Shown here in pieces: positions 1 to 6,002 of a DNA stretch of 10,038 nt. Made by a program: the position numbers and the translations under genes. Where the stretch lies: the NCBI GenBank assembly GCA_902803625.1, contig CADCQV010000256.1, positions 1 through 10,038 of the forward strand, given 5' to 3'. Every line of letters begins with the position of its first letter. Position 1 is the first letter of the stretch. The DNA comes from an uncultured Lachnospiraceae bacterium. GTDB lineage: Bacteria > Bacillota > Clostridia > Lachnospirales > Lachnospiraceae. The notes beneath the pieces were generated by a model. The model was given only the letters and a program-made list of their open reading frames with translations. It was not told where the DNA came from and did not search any database.

Positions 1-49
1 ATGCGAGTGTGGGGTAGGATTGTGGGAGTGCGTAGCACGGAACAATCCG
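1..49. repeat. Diverged copy of the palindromic repeat family
   Basis: This is a relative of the repeats at 5890-6356. The outer arms GGATTGT (17-23) and ACAATCC (42-48) are perfectly complementary. Inside them lie GGGA (24-27), an inner stem GTGC/GCAC (28-31, 35-38) with loop GTA, and GGA (39-41). Compared with the GGATTGC/GCAATCC arms at 5941-5973, one base has changed in each arm so that pairing is kept. The preceding bases ATGCGAGTG (1-9) also match the lead-in of the copies at 6148 and 6245. The window edge may cut the element. Confidence 0.7.
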
Positions 50-149
50 TATTTAATCAAAATGTGACTTTTGGCGTCCGAATCATAACATTGTGTAGTC
101 TCGGAATGACATTAACTTGACGCCATTGGAGCCGTCCTCATTAACTTCA
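50..149. other. Intergenic DNA upstream of the glycosyltransferase promoter
   Basis: No credible gene is visible here. The stretch holds a widely spaced dyad, TGGCGTC (72-78) and GACGCCA (119-125), with a shorter pair CCGA/TCGG (78-81, 101-104) overlapping its left arm. It could be an upstream regulatory dyad or chance. There is no T-run that would make it an obvious terminator. Confidence 0.35.
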
Positions 150-158
150 TGGTATAAT
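150..158 (+). promoter_or_regulatory. Extended -10 promoter for the glycosyltransferase
   Basis: The bases read TGGTATAAT, a TGn extension followed by a consensus -10 hexamer (153-158). No good -35 sits 16-18 bases upstream, which is usual for extended -10 promoters. Transcription would begin near position 165, only about two bases before the start codon at 167. A 7-bp inverted repeat, ATAATAC/GTATTAT (154-160, 162-168), spans the -10 box and the start codon and could act as an operator. Confidence 0.6.
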
Positions 159-166
159 ACGGTATT

Positions 167-1402
167 ATGAAGATCGTACTATTCAAAAATACTGTAGAGA
201 GTCAGGAGTTTTTCTCCTTTGAGCTTGCCAAATGTTTTTCCATGCTGGGTCACGAGATCTTTATCTATGACTGTTCAGACCCCATTTCTTCAAAAAAGGG
301 CCTCGACACCTTTGCAACTCCCGGCGACACCGTGTTTTTGTCCTTCAATTTTAACGGGATGATCAACGATCCGCTGCTCTGTGAGAAAAACGGAAAGGAT
401 CCGGTATACCTTAAGAAAACCGGCATTCCCATCATAAATATCGTTGTGGATCATCCCTATTATTATCATAAGGAATTCGTAAACATTCCCGAAAAATACA
501 TACAGATCTCCATTGATGAAAACCATGCCGCCTATATGGAGAGGTTCTTCCCCGAAATAAACGCATCCACCGTTATTTACCTCGGAGGGACACAGCTCAT
601 CCCTTTTGAATCGGGCGTTTATAAGAAGGGAATGACTATAAGGGAATGCAGCGCTTCTGACCTTCTTCCCTTTGAAAAAAGAAGGGATGATATCATCTTC
701 TGCGGAAATTATATGAGACCCGAATACTTCTTAAAATATCTTAAGGACTGTGACAGGAGCGTCGTTGATTTCTATATGGAATTATACGAGGAAATAAAGG
801 CTGCTCCGGATAAAACCCTCGAAGAAACAGCCATAAAAAAGATAAAGACGGAATTCGGAGATGAGGCAGACGACCCTTATTTACGGGACTGCCTTGAAAA
901 TATGATATTTCTGGATCTGATGGTACGCCACTTTTTCCGTGGAAAGGCCATTTCTTCCATTGCGGACGCCGGAATAAAGATCACTGTCTACGGTGCGGGC
1001 TATGATGAGCTTGACTGCCGCCACCCCGAAAATATCGTTAATATGGGTAACGTAGATTCCATAAGCTGTCTTAAAGCCATTGCAAATTCCAGGATCTCTC
1101 TTAATATCATGCCCTGGTTTAAGAAGGGCGGCCACGACAGGGTCTACAATACCTGCCTTAACGGTGCCCTGAGCCTCTCAGACCCTTCAGAGGCTCTAAA
1201 AGAACAGTTTAGCGATATGGAGGATATAGTTTTCTTTGATATCGGGGATATTGAAAATCTTGGAGAGAAGGTTTCCGCTCTTCTGTCGGATCCTGAAAGA
1301 ATAAAGGATATCGCCATCAGGGGATATGAAAACGCCAGGCTTCATCACAGCTGGTTTAACCGCGCACTGGAGCTTGAAAAGGTAATGCGGAATAGTCTTT
1401 AG
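167..1402 (+). CDS. CgeB-like family glycosyltransferase (GT-B type)
   Basis: This is a probable cytoplasmic sugar transferase of 411 residues. The N-terminal half starts with a Rossmann-type strand (MKIVLF) and a helix followed by GHEIFIYD, as in DUF3880/CgeB-like proteins. The C-terminal half (about 255-405) carries the pattern typical of Glyco_trans_1_2 domains: ITVYGAGYD (272-280), a run of small residues and strands at 288-315, GGHDRVYNTCLNGAL (321-335), then a D-rich strand and an L-L-x-D-P-E-R helix (372-378). In such proteins this half binds the nucleotide sugar. No signal peptide or membrane helix is seen. The ATG at 167 is preceded by no Shine-Dalgarno sequence; with the promoter at 150-158 the message is probably leaderless. 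The gene is monocistronic, and its stop overlaps the stop of the convergent PH-like gene by three bases. Acceptor and sugar are unknown; surface polysaccharide or protein glycosylation is possible. Confidence 0.8.
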   Translation: MKIVLFKNTVESQEFFSFELAKCFSMLGHEIFIYDCSDPISSKKGLDTFATPGDTVFLSFNFNGMINDPLLCEKNGKDPVYLKKTGIPIINIVVDHPYYYHKEFVNIPEKYIQISIDENHAAYMERFFPEINASTVIYLGGTQLIPFESGVYKKGMTIRECSASDLLPFEKRRDDIIFCGNYMRPEYFLKYLKDCDRSVVDFYMELYEEIKAAPDKTLEETAIKKIKTEFGDEADDPYLRDCLENMIFLDLMVRHFFRGKAISSIADAGIKITVYGAGYDELDCRHPENIVNMGNVDSISCLKAIANSRISLNIMPWFKKGGHDRVYNTCLNGALSLSDPSEALKEQFSDMEDIVFFDIGDIENLGEKVSALLSDPERIKDIAIRGYENARLHHSWFNRALELEKVMRNSL

Positions 1403-1794
1403 CTTATCATTTTATTTATCATCTGTTCGAAGGCATGAGCCTGACGCATCTTTCCGACCCTGTAGTTCTTTAAGCCATGTACCGTGACAGATCCGCTTTT
1501 TCCGATCTCCACGGATCTGACCTCTGTTATGGGTATCTGATGCTTTATCTCGTTACCATGCTTTACAACAATAAAATGCTTTGTGACAACGACACCGGTG
1601 ACACAAAACTGAGCTTTTAACCATATGAAAACCGTTAGGAAAAACCATAGAAGACCGAAAATCACTTCGGCAAGAAAAACATCTGCTGCCCTGCAGGTAA
1701 AAAACATGATGGCAAGAAAGCACTCAAAGACTGCCATGGGTATTATCGGCATATCCTCCACGGGAAAGCTGCCTTTAACCTTTACGGTAGGCAT
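1399..1794 (-). CDS. Small membrane protein with PH-like (bPH2-type) domain
   Basis: This hypothetical protein has 131 residues. Two hydrophobic segments (about 17-35 and 40-60) are joined by a short turn and form a membrane hairpin. The C-terminal part (about 66-131) reads as a strand-rich bacterial PH-like fold: VVVTKHFIVVKHG (68-80), HQIPITEVRSVEIGKSGSV (85-103), then a final amphipathic helix. This two-helix plus PH arrangement resembles YdbS/YdbT-type bPH2 proteins, reduced to a single domain. The gene starts nine bases after the stop of the 78-residue gene, with GGGGCAGG as ribosome binding site, so the two are very likely cotranscribed. Its stop codon lies inside the last codons of the convergent glycosyltransferase gene. 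The function is not known; membrane-associated scaffolding is an inference. The fold assignment is by pattern only. Confidence 0.65.
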   Translation of the reverse strand: MPTVKVKGSFPVEDMPIIPMAVFECFLAIMFFTCRAADVFLAEVIFGLLWFFLTVFIWLKAQFCVTGVVVTKHFIVVKHGNEIKHQIPITEVRSVEIGKSGSVTVHGLKNYRVGKMRQAHAFEQMINKMIS

Positions 1795-1803
1795 ACCCTG
1801 CCC

Positions 1804-2040
1804 CTAATTCGCCATTGACGCAATAAGAGCGTCTATCTCCGCCTGGCTTAAGATTCTGCCGTCATCTCCTCCTCCGGCAGGTGCGGGAGCAGGTGCAGGT
1901 GCGGGAGCGGCCGCCGGAGCGGGAGCAGCCTGGGCTATGTCAGGAATAACGGGGTTATGAGCCGCAACCTGTGATGAATTTCCCATTATACTGGCAAATA
2001 ATGCCTGTTGTTCAGGACTGAGTCCGCTTAAATTATCCAT
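1804..2040 (-). CDS. 78-residue Ala/Pro-rich protein with C-terminal FliM/FliN-like peptide
   Basis: I do not recognise the family. Three parts are visible: an N-terminal helix-like segment (1-26, with LSPEQQALFASIMG at 7-20), a flexible Ala-Pro repeat and Gly stretch (38-58), and a C-terminal helix with ILSQAEIDALIASM (63-76). That last peptide closely matches the N-terminal motif of the flagellar switch proteins FliM and FliY (LSQxEIDxL), which in those proteins binds phosphorylated CheY. Here it sits at the C terminus of a protein with no switch domain. The start is supported by AAGGA nine bases upstream and by a promoter at 2077-2105. The gene is followed nine bases later by the PH-like membrane protein gene. 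The Ala-Pro segment is encoded by repetitive GC-rich DNA prone to length change. A role as an adaptor peptide is inference. Confidence 0.75.
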   Translation of the reverse strand: MDNLSGLSPEQQALFASIMGNSSQVAAHNPVIPDIAQAAPAPAAAPAPAPAPAPAGGGDDGRILSQAEIDALIASMAN

Positions 2041-2154
2041 ACATACAAATCCTTAAATAGTATAAACGTTCTTTTTATAATGCCATTATTATGATTTTTT
2101 GTCAAATAAGACACCCTGCCTGACCATTTACCGGGAAGTGTATCAAAGGTGGTA
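2041..2154. other. Intergenic region between the 78-residue gene and the phosphorylase gene
   Basis: It holds the leader and promoter of the 78-residue gene. Downstream of the phosphorylase stop I see only weak self-complementarity (ACAC-CCC against GGG-TGT across 2110-2140 on the minus strand), not a convincing intrinsic terminator, so readthrough into the downstream unit is possible. Confidence 0.4.
2077..2105 (-). promoter_or_regulatory. Sigma-70 type promoter for the 78-residue/PH-like unit
   Basis: On the minus strand a perfect -35 TTGACA (2105-2100) is followed after 17 bases by CATTAT (2082-2077), itself preceded by TGG, giving an extended -10. Transcription would start near 2070, leaving a leader of about 30 bases with AAGGA before the ATG at 2040. 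Confidence 0.65.
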
Positions 2155-2925
2155 CTATTCAGACATTATCAGTTGTTTTATGGCATTAACCGCAACGCCG
2201 ATGGCTCTGTCCACATCATGGTTCTGAATGTTTGGCAATCCTGCCTTCTCTCTCTCCTGATTATCTAATGCCAACAGTACAGTACCTGTCCGGCACCTTC
2301 TGAATGACCCGAAGATGAACAATGCGGCTGATTCCATCTCACTGGCGAGTGCACCGCATTCCTTCCACGCATTCCACTTGGATGCCAATTCATAACCTGC
2401 CGGGAATTCTGTGGGATCCATCTCCCCGTAGAAAGAATCCTTACACTCAACCACACCCACATGAAAAGGGAGATCGCTTATTTTTGCTGCGGAGACCAGA
2501 GCCTGTACCACTTCGAAATCTGCAACAGCCGGAAACTCCACAGGAACATACTCCTTGGTCGTTCCTTCCATCCTGATGGCACCTGTCGCAATGATCAGAT
2601 CCCCTCCCTTGACATCCAGCTGGATGCCTCCACACGTACCTACCCTGATCAGGGTATGGGCACCGCATTTATATAATTCCTCAAATGCTATCGCAGAAGA
2701 GGGACCGCCGATACCGGTAGAGGTCACACTTACCTTCTCGCCGCACAGACTGCCTGTATACGTGGTATATTCCCTGTTCGATGCTATAAGTTCGGGATCA
2801 TCCAGATACCGGGCTATGGATTCGCATCTGCCCGGATCACCGGTAACGATGACATATCCGCCGACATTGTCCTTATTAGTATGTATATGATACTGGTATC
2901 CTTTTCCTTCTGTATAATCAACCAT
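2155..2925 (-). CDS. udp: Uridine phosphorylase family enzyme
   Basis: This is a cytoplasmic nucleoside phosphorylase of the NP-I fold (256 residues, normal length). It is expected to split a nucleoside with phosphate to give a base and ribose-1-phosphate, in pyrimidine salvage. Family landmarks are GDPGR (29-33, phosphate loop), STGIGGPS (69-76), RVGTCGG (94-100, phosphate/ribose) and ASEMESAALF (194-203, ribose contact and lid). The loop after FYG (165-167) reads EMDPTEFP and lacks the Gln-Glu-Arg that reads uracil in the E. coli enzyme, so uridine specificity is likely but not proven. The ATG at 2925 has AGGGGA at good spacing. It is the last gene of a close-packed cluster, 31 bases after the microprotein gene. 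Confidence 0.9.
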   Translation of the reverse strand: MVDYTEGKGYQYHIHTNKDNVGGYVIVTGDPGRCESIARYLDDPELIASNREYTTYTGSLCGEKVSVTSTGIGGPSSAIAFEELYKCGAHTLIRVGTCGGIQLDVKGGDLIIATGAIRMEGTTKEYVPVEFPAVADFEVVQALVSAAKISDLPFHVGVVECKDSFYGEMDPTEFPAGYELASKWNAWKECGALASEMESAALFIFGSFRRCRTGTVLLALDNQEREKAGLPNIQNHDVDRAIGVAVNAIKQLIMSE

Positions 2926-2956
2926 GCTCTGATCCCCTTAGGATCTGACCGGATTC

Positions 2957-3136
2957 TCAGTCATCCTTTTTCCTCTTTTTCTCGGTTCTTATAAACTTTT
3001 CAGTTTCCAGACTAAGCTTCACGTCGCTGTCCATGTAATTTGTTGCATTGGAGGCCTGGGAAACGGGTTTCATGCTCTTATAACAGAAATAAACCACAAT
3101 TACCGTAATTATTATCGATAATATAATACATAACAT
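2957..3136 (-). CDS. 59-residue single-span membrane microprotein resembling a TPM-protein tail
   Basis: This small gene has a clear ribosome binding site (GAAGGAG, eight bases before the ATG at 3136) and lies 18 bases after the zinc-ribbon gene and 31 bases before the phosphorylase gene, in the same direction. The product starts with one hydrophobic helix (about 1-18), then a Lys-Ser turn and a charged cytoplasmic tail: SQASNATNYMDSDVKLSLE (26-44) and TEKFIRTEKKRKKDD (45-59). The tail resembles, from memory, the segment after the membrane helix in Firmicute TPM-domain proteins (a helix, then A-x-x-Y, a basic-L-T/S-x-S/T stretch, F-L/I and a basic end). The TPM domain itself is absent. Function is unknown; partnership with the neighbouring zinc-ribbon membrane protein is inferred from position. 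Confidence 0.75.
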   Translation of the reverse strand: MLCIILSIIITVIVVYFCYKSMKPVSQASNATNYMDSDVKLSLETEKFIRTEKKRKKDD

Positions 3137-3154
3137 AGTTTTTCTCCTTCCCTT

Positions 3155-4204
3155 TTATGAAAATGAAAAGATGAGTCCAGTGACAATAAGGGATATGATA
3201 AATGTCCCTACAGCGACCAGTGAAAGCTTCGATTTGCTCACGGGAAGGTCACCTATAAATTTCCCTGTCTGGCCGTTCATTGCAAAGGTCCAGGTCTTTC
3301 CGTTCCAGTTTGTTGTAAGAAGCCAGACCGGAAGAAGGGCATATTTTGTATCATTGAAGTGTATCCTGACGTCCTCCGTCATAGGATTGCACTGATCATG
3401 CTTAACAGTATTCCTCATTTTTTCTTTAACGGATTCTTCCACCCTCTTCTCAGCTCTCTTTTTGTCCTCATCCTCCTTGACATCGAATCTTTCCGCAAGG
3501 AAGCCCGGGAGATAAGCAGTGGTGAATTCCTCAAGGGCATCGAACTTATAAGGCTCTATGGAATCCATAAGGTCGTCCGCCATACGGACTGAGGCATCGG
3601 CGGGAACATGCTTAAAGCCAACTTTGCCCTCTCTGTTACACTCGTAAAAATCGGTGATCTCAAAATTGCCCTGGGTTTTTGTATCTCTGGCATCATATTT
3701 ACAGCTGGCATCCGCGGTTCCGCTGAAAAGCCAGAAAGGCACATACACGCCCTGTATCTCATCTATCTTCGATGAAACCTTGAAGTCCTTCGGCAGCAGG
3801 AAACGCTTATCGTAATATTCCTTGTATTTTGCGATGGCCTCTTTTTTCTCAAAAGCAAAGGGCAGCACGTAATCAGGCTTTAATGCACCCGCAAACTGTA
3901 CCGGTGCTATGGTCTGGTTTCCGCAGTATGGGCATCTCATCACAGCGGTATTCTGGTCCGCCATAAGCTCAGCGCCGCAGGAGGAGCAGTTATATCCACG
4001 CATGGAATCCTCTTCTTCACCCCATTCCTTGTTCTGATCCTTATCCGCCATCTTCTGCTCTTTTTCGGCGAAATATTTTTCCACCTCTTCCTTGGTGAAA
4101 AGTGAATCACAGTATTCACATTTGAGTTTCCCTTCCTTGGGGTTGAAGAGCATAGAGCCCCCGCACTCCGGACAGGTGTACGCCAGTACTGATTGTTCAG
4201 CCAT
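3155..4204 (-). CDS. Double zinc-ribbon (TFIIB-type) membrane-anchored protein
   Basis: This 349-residue protein has two N-terminal zinc ribbons: C11-x2-C14 with C29-x2-C32, and C73-x2-C76 with C91-x2-C94, separated by a charged helix (38-66). A middle domain (about 105-320) is rich in aromatic strands, with GVYVPFWLFSG (152-162) and LLPVWLLTTNW (290-300), and a charged coiled segment (240-268). One C-terminal hydrophobic helix (about 326-348) would anchor it with the bulk in the cytoplasm. Proteins of this kind are annotated as TFIIB-type zinc ribbon-containing proteins in Clostridia; their role is not established. The middle domain carries no catalytic motif I recognise. The ATG at 4204 has GAAGG upstream and lies 14 bases after the GGDEF gene stop, so the two are very probably cotranscribed. 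Confidence 0.88.
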   Translation of the reverse strand: MAEQSVLAYTCPECGGSMLFNPKEGKLKCEYCDSLFTKEEVEKYFAEKEQKMADKDQNKEWGEEEDSMRGYNCSSCGAELMADQNTAVMRCPYCGNQTIAPVQFAGALKPDYVLPFAFEKKEAIAKYKEYYDKRFLLPKDFKVSSKIDEIQGVYVPFWLFSGTADASCKYDARDTKTQGNFEITDFYECNREGKVGFKHVPADASVRMADDLMDSIEPYKFDALEEFTTAYLPGFLAERFDVKEDEDKKRAEKRVEESVKEKMRNTVKHDQCNPMTEDVRIHFNDTKYALLPVWLLTTNWNGKTWTFAMNGQTGKFIGDLPVSKSKLSLVAVGTFIISLIVTGLIFSFS

Positions 4205-4218
4205 TTTTTACCTTCTTT

Positions 4219-5508
4219 CTAAGCTTTACTTCTGTGTTCCTTTTCGCTTCCGTCATAGATCCTGTATCCGTCCCTGCCGTTTTCCTTCACACAGTACAGG
4301 GCTCTGTCTGCTGCCAGATACAGCTCCTCAAAGCTCTTTCCATGATCCGGGAAAAGAGAGATCCCAATGGACAGCGAAACATATCCTTCAATCTCCTCTC
4401 CGTAGAAGTGTTCCTTCACGGAGTTAATAAGGACATTTGCAAGTACTCCTGCATTTTCGGCAGAGACTATATCCCTTAAATAGACCATGAATTCATCCCC
4501 GCCTATGCGGCCTGCAACGTCCATACCCTTAAAGGTCTGACGGATGATATGCCCTATCATGGCAAGCACATGGTCTCCGACGGCATGTCCGAAAAGATCA
4601 TTCACGAGCTTGAATTTATCCGCATCTATCATCATTAGAGCGCATCTTTTCGGTCTTCCCCTGCCCCGGTAATTCTTGACCATCATACTGATAAGCTCCT
4701 GTGTAGCGGTTTTATTCAGAAGATGGGTCAGAGGATCCGTCTTTGTCCGTTCTTCAAGCTCTATCTTTAGGAGCTCGATCTCGGTAACATCATTGATAAG
4801 GGCGATAATACCCTTTACCTTTCCCTCCTCATCAAATAAAGGTCTCTTGATCAGCTGCAGAAACTCTCTCACACCGTCATCATTTTCCTCGATGACATAG
4901 CCTGTTCCCTCCCCGGTCTCGATGATCCTTTTGTCGGACTCCATAGCCTTTCTGGCATTTTCCTTGTCCTTCCTGATCTCAAGATCCGTTTTCCCCCTGA
5001 TCGTCCATCCCGGATCGGAAGCATTATTAAGGTGATGCCAGTAGTGGGTCGCAAAGACATACTTTCCTTCCCTGTCCTTCAGGTAGATATTCGAGGGAAG
5101 CTCCTTTAACATCTTCTCGATCTCAGAAAAGCTTAAGGAATCCTTCGCACGGACTGCATTCATTATTCTTTTGACGATATGAGGTCTTAAACCCGGAGGA
5201 CTAATGATATCGGAAAACCCTTCATCAAAGCAGTCCATATCTTTATCCTCGGGCATGCTCTCCTTTATGGCTATAACAGGAACCGCGGCGAATATGGGAT
5301 CGGCATTGACCTTTTTAATAAAGGAAAAACCGTTCTCCCTTGCAGAGCCAAGATCCTGAAGAACAGCCTCTATCTTACTCGCACCGTCTGACAGAATACC
5401 ATATGCTTCTTCCTCATTGTCAGTCCGTATTATATTAAAATCCTCCGAAAGAAGCGTATACAGCTCATCTGCCATATCGTCCTTCGGAACGATCATCAAA
5501 ATATTCAT
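4219..5508 (-). CDS. Diguanylate cyclase with degenerate receiver, PAS and GGDEF domains
   Basis: This 429-residue cytoplasmic protein is predicted to make cyclic di-GMP from two GTP. Residues 1-120 form a receiver-like domain, 126-245 a PAS sensor domain (NIYLKDREGKY at 140-150, ending in IALINDVTEIE), 246-258 a linker helix, and 259-420 the GGDEF domain. The active site is intact: D295, N303/D304, GGDEF at 336-340 and the DRALY helix at 401-405. The inhibitory-site motif RxxD is KGMD (327-330), so product feedback may be weakened. The receiver keeps a possible acceptor D52 but lacks the normal acidic pair after strand 1 (IVPKDD) and has Pro where the conserved Lys is expected (ISPPG, 102-106), suggesting it does not follow standard phosphorylation. 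The ATG at 5508 has a close AGGGG; a second Met at residue 5 is an alternative start. It is first in a four-gene cluster. Confidence 0.92.
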   Translation of the reverse strand: MNILMIVPKDDMADELYTLLSEDFNIIRTDNEEEAYGILSDGASKIEAVLQDLGSARENGFSFIKKVNADPIFAAVPVIAIKESMPEDKDMDCFDEGFSDIISPPGLRPHIVKRIMNAVRAKDSLSFSEIEKMLKELPSNIYLKDREGKYVFATHYWHHLNNASDPGWTIRGKTDLEIRKDKENARKAMESDKRIIETGEGTGYVIEENDDGVREFLQLIKRPLFDEEGKVKGIIALINDVTEIELLKIELEERTKTDPLTHLLNKTATQELISMMVKNYRGRGRPKRCALMMIDADKFKLVNDLFGHAVGDHVLAMIGHIIRQTFKGMDVAGRIGGDEFMVYLRDIVSAENAGVLANVLINSVKEHFYGEEIEGYVSLSIGISLFPDHGKSFEELYLAADRALYCVKENGRDGYRIYDGSEKEHRSKA

Positions 5509-5653
5509 ATCCCCTATGAAGCCTTGCCGAATAATACCTGTTTTACCTATTCAGAATAATAAGGATCCCGAATAAATAAACACTGTCTATCTTACCACAA
5601 GGAGGTCTCAAAGTCACTACACATCCTGAGTGAAGCAGCATAAGGAGTTAGAT
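5509..5653. other. Intergenic region between the GGDEF gene and the tRNA-Gly promoter
   Basis: No gene is seen. Three short direct repeats of the form GAATAATA or GAATAAATA start at 5529, 5554 and 5570, in the leader or promoter zone of the GGDEF gene. A minus-strand TGGTAAGAT (about 5599-5591) could be a weak extended -10 for that gene, without a good -35. Neither point is firm. Confidence 0.35.
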
Positions 5654-5682
5654 TTGACTTATTACGAAAAATACCGTATTAT
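5654..5682 (+). promoter_or_regulatory. Strong promoter for tRNA-Gly
   Basis: TTGACT (5654-5659) and TATTAT (5677-5682) are separated by the optimal 17 bases. Transcription should start near 5689, giving a precursor with about 60 bases of leader before the tRNA. Confidence 0.8.
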
Positions 5683-5711
5683 AAAAAAGCTCCGTGGAAC
5701 CCACAGAGCTT
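5683..5711 (-). terminator. Intrinsic terminator on the minus strand, inside the tRNA-Gly leader
   Basis: Read on the minus strand, an 11-bp stem AAGCTCTGTGG / CCACGGAGCTT with loop GTT is followed by six T. One pair is U·G in minus-strand RNA but a C/A mismatch in plus-strand RNA, so the structure favours minus transcription. It would stop transcripts coming leftward through the repeat array, for example from the flavodiiron gene. Confidence 0.7.
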
Positions 5712-5748
5712 CACATTGAACTTACACGTTCATTTCAACACTGCTTAA

Positions 5749-5819
5749 GCACGGTTAGTACATCGGTAGTATATCAGCTTCCCAAGCTGAGGAGGCGGGT
5801 CCGACTCCCGTACCGTGCT
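5749..5819 (+). tRNA. tRNA-Gly (anticodon CCC)
   Basis: A full cloverleaf of 71 bases is visible. The acceptor arms are GCACGGT (5749-5755) and ACCGTGC (5812-5818), with discriminator T, as expected for bacterial tRNA-Gly. The D arm is GTAC/GTAT. The anticodon stem TCAGC/GCTGA holds the loop TTCCCAA, so the anticodon is CCC and reads GGG. The variable loop is GGAG, and the T stem GCGGG/CCCGT holds the loop TCCGACT. CCA is not encoded. Its own promoter and terminator make it a single-gene unit. Confidence 0.95.
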
Positions 5820-5831
5820 CGAATATGCAAA

Positions 5832-5886
5832 GTCAAGTAAAATATTGATCCGTATGCTTGCATACCGGATCAATATTTTATTTGAC
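5832..5886 (+). terminator. Long hairpin terminator after tRNA-Gly
   Basis: A near-perfect stem of about 26 bp (arms beginning GTCAAGTAAAATATTGATCC and ending in ATATTTTATTTGAC) closes on a small TTG loop, with one G·U pair and one bulged base. The 3' arm is T-rich. It starts 12 bases after the tRNA and is the obvious end of its transcript; its symmetry could also work on the other strand. Confidence 0.75.
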
Positions 5887-5889
5887 GCG

Positions 5890-5940
5890 TAAACGGCATA
5901 AGCATGTAGCGCGAATAGCGCGGAATGCGAATGCCGTTTA
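5890..5940. repeat. Triple-nested palindrome
   Basis: Outer arms TAAACGGCAT (5890-5899) and ATGCCGTTTA (5931-5940) pair perfectly. Inside are GCAT/ATGC (5902-5905, 5925-5928), an internal loop GTA/GGA, and GCGC/GCGC (5909-5912, 5918-5921) closing on GAATA. The layout of stem, small purine-rich internal loop and inner GC stem resembles the other elements in the array. Confidence 0.8.
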
Positions 5941-5973
5941 GGATTGCGGGAGCGCGCCAGCGCGAAGCAATCC
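5941..5973. repeat. Palindromic element, GC-rich inner stem (copy 1)
   Basis: Arms GGATTGC (5941-5947) and GCAATCC (5967-5973) enclose GGGA, an inner GCGC-type hairpin with a four-base loop, and GAA. The copy at 6266-6296 has the same core with a six-base outer arm. Confidence 0.85.
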
Positions 5974-6002
5974 GCAGCATATTCGAACAACAAGTGCAAA
6001 GC

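Noticed and set aside
72..125. Riboswitch or T-box upstream of the glycosyltransferase
   Set aside because: The dyad lies upstream of the predicted transcription start, so it would not be in the mRNA, and no known motif is visible.
2322..2890. Plus-strand open frames opposite the uridine phosphorylase gene
   Set aside because: They are antisense to a well-conserved enzyme and show no family features.
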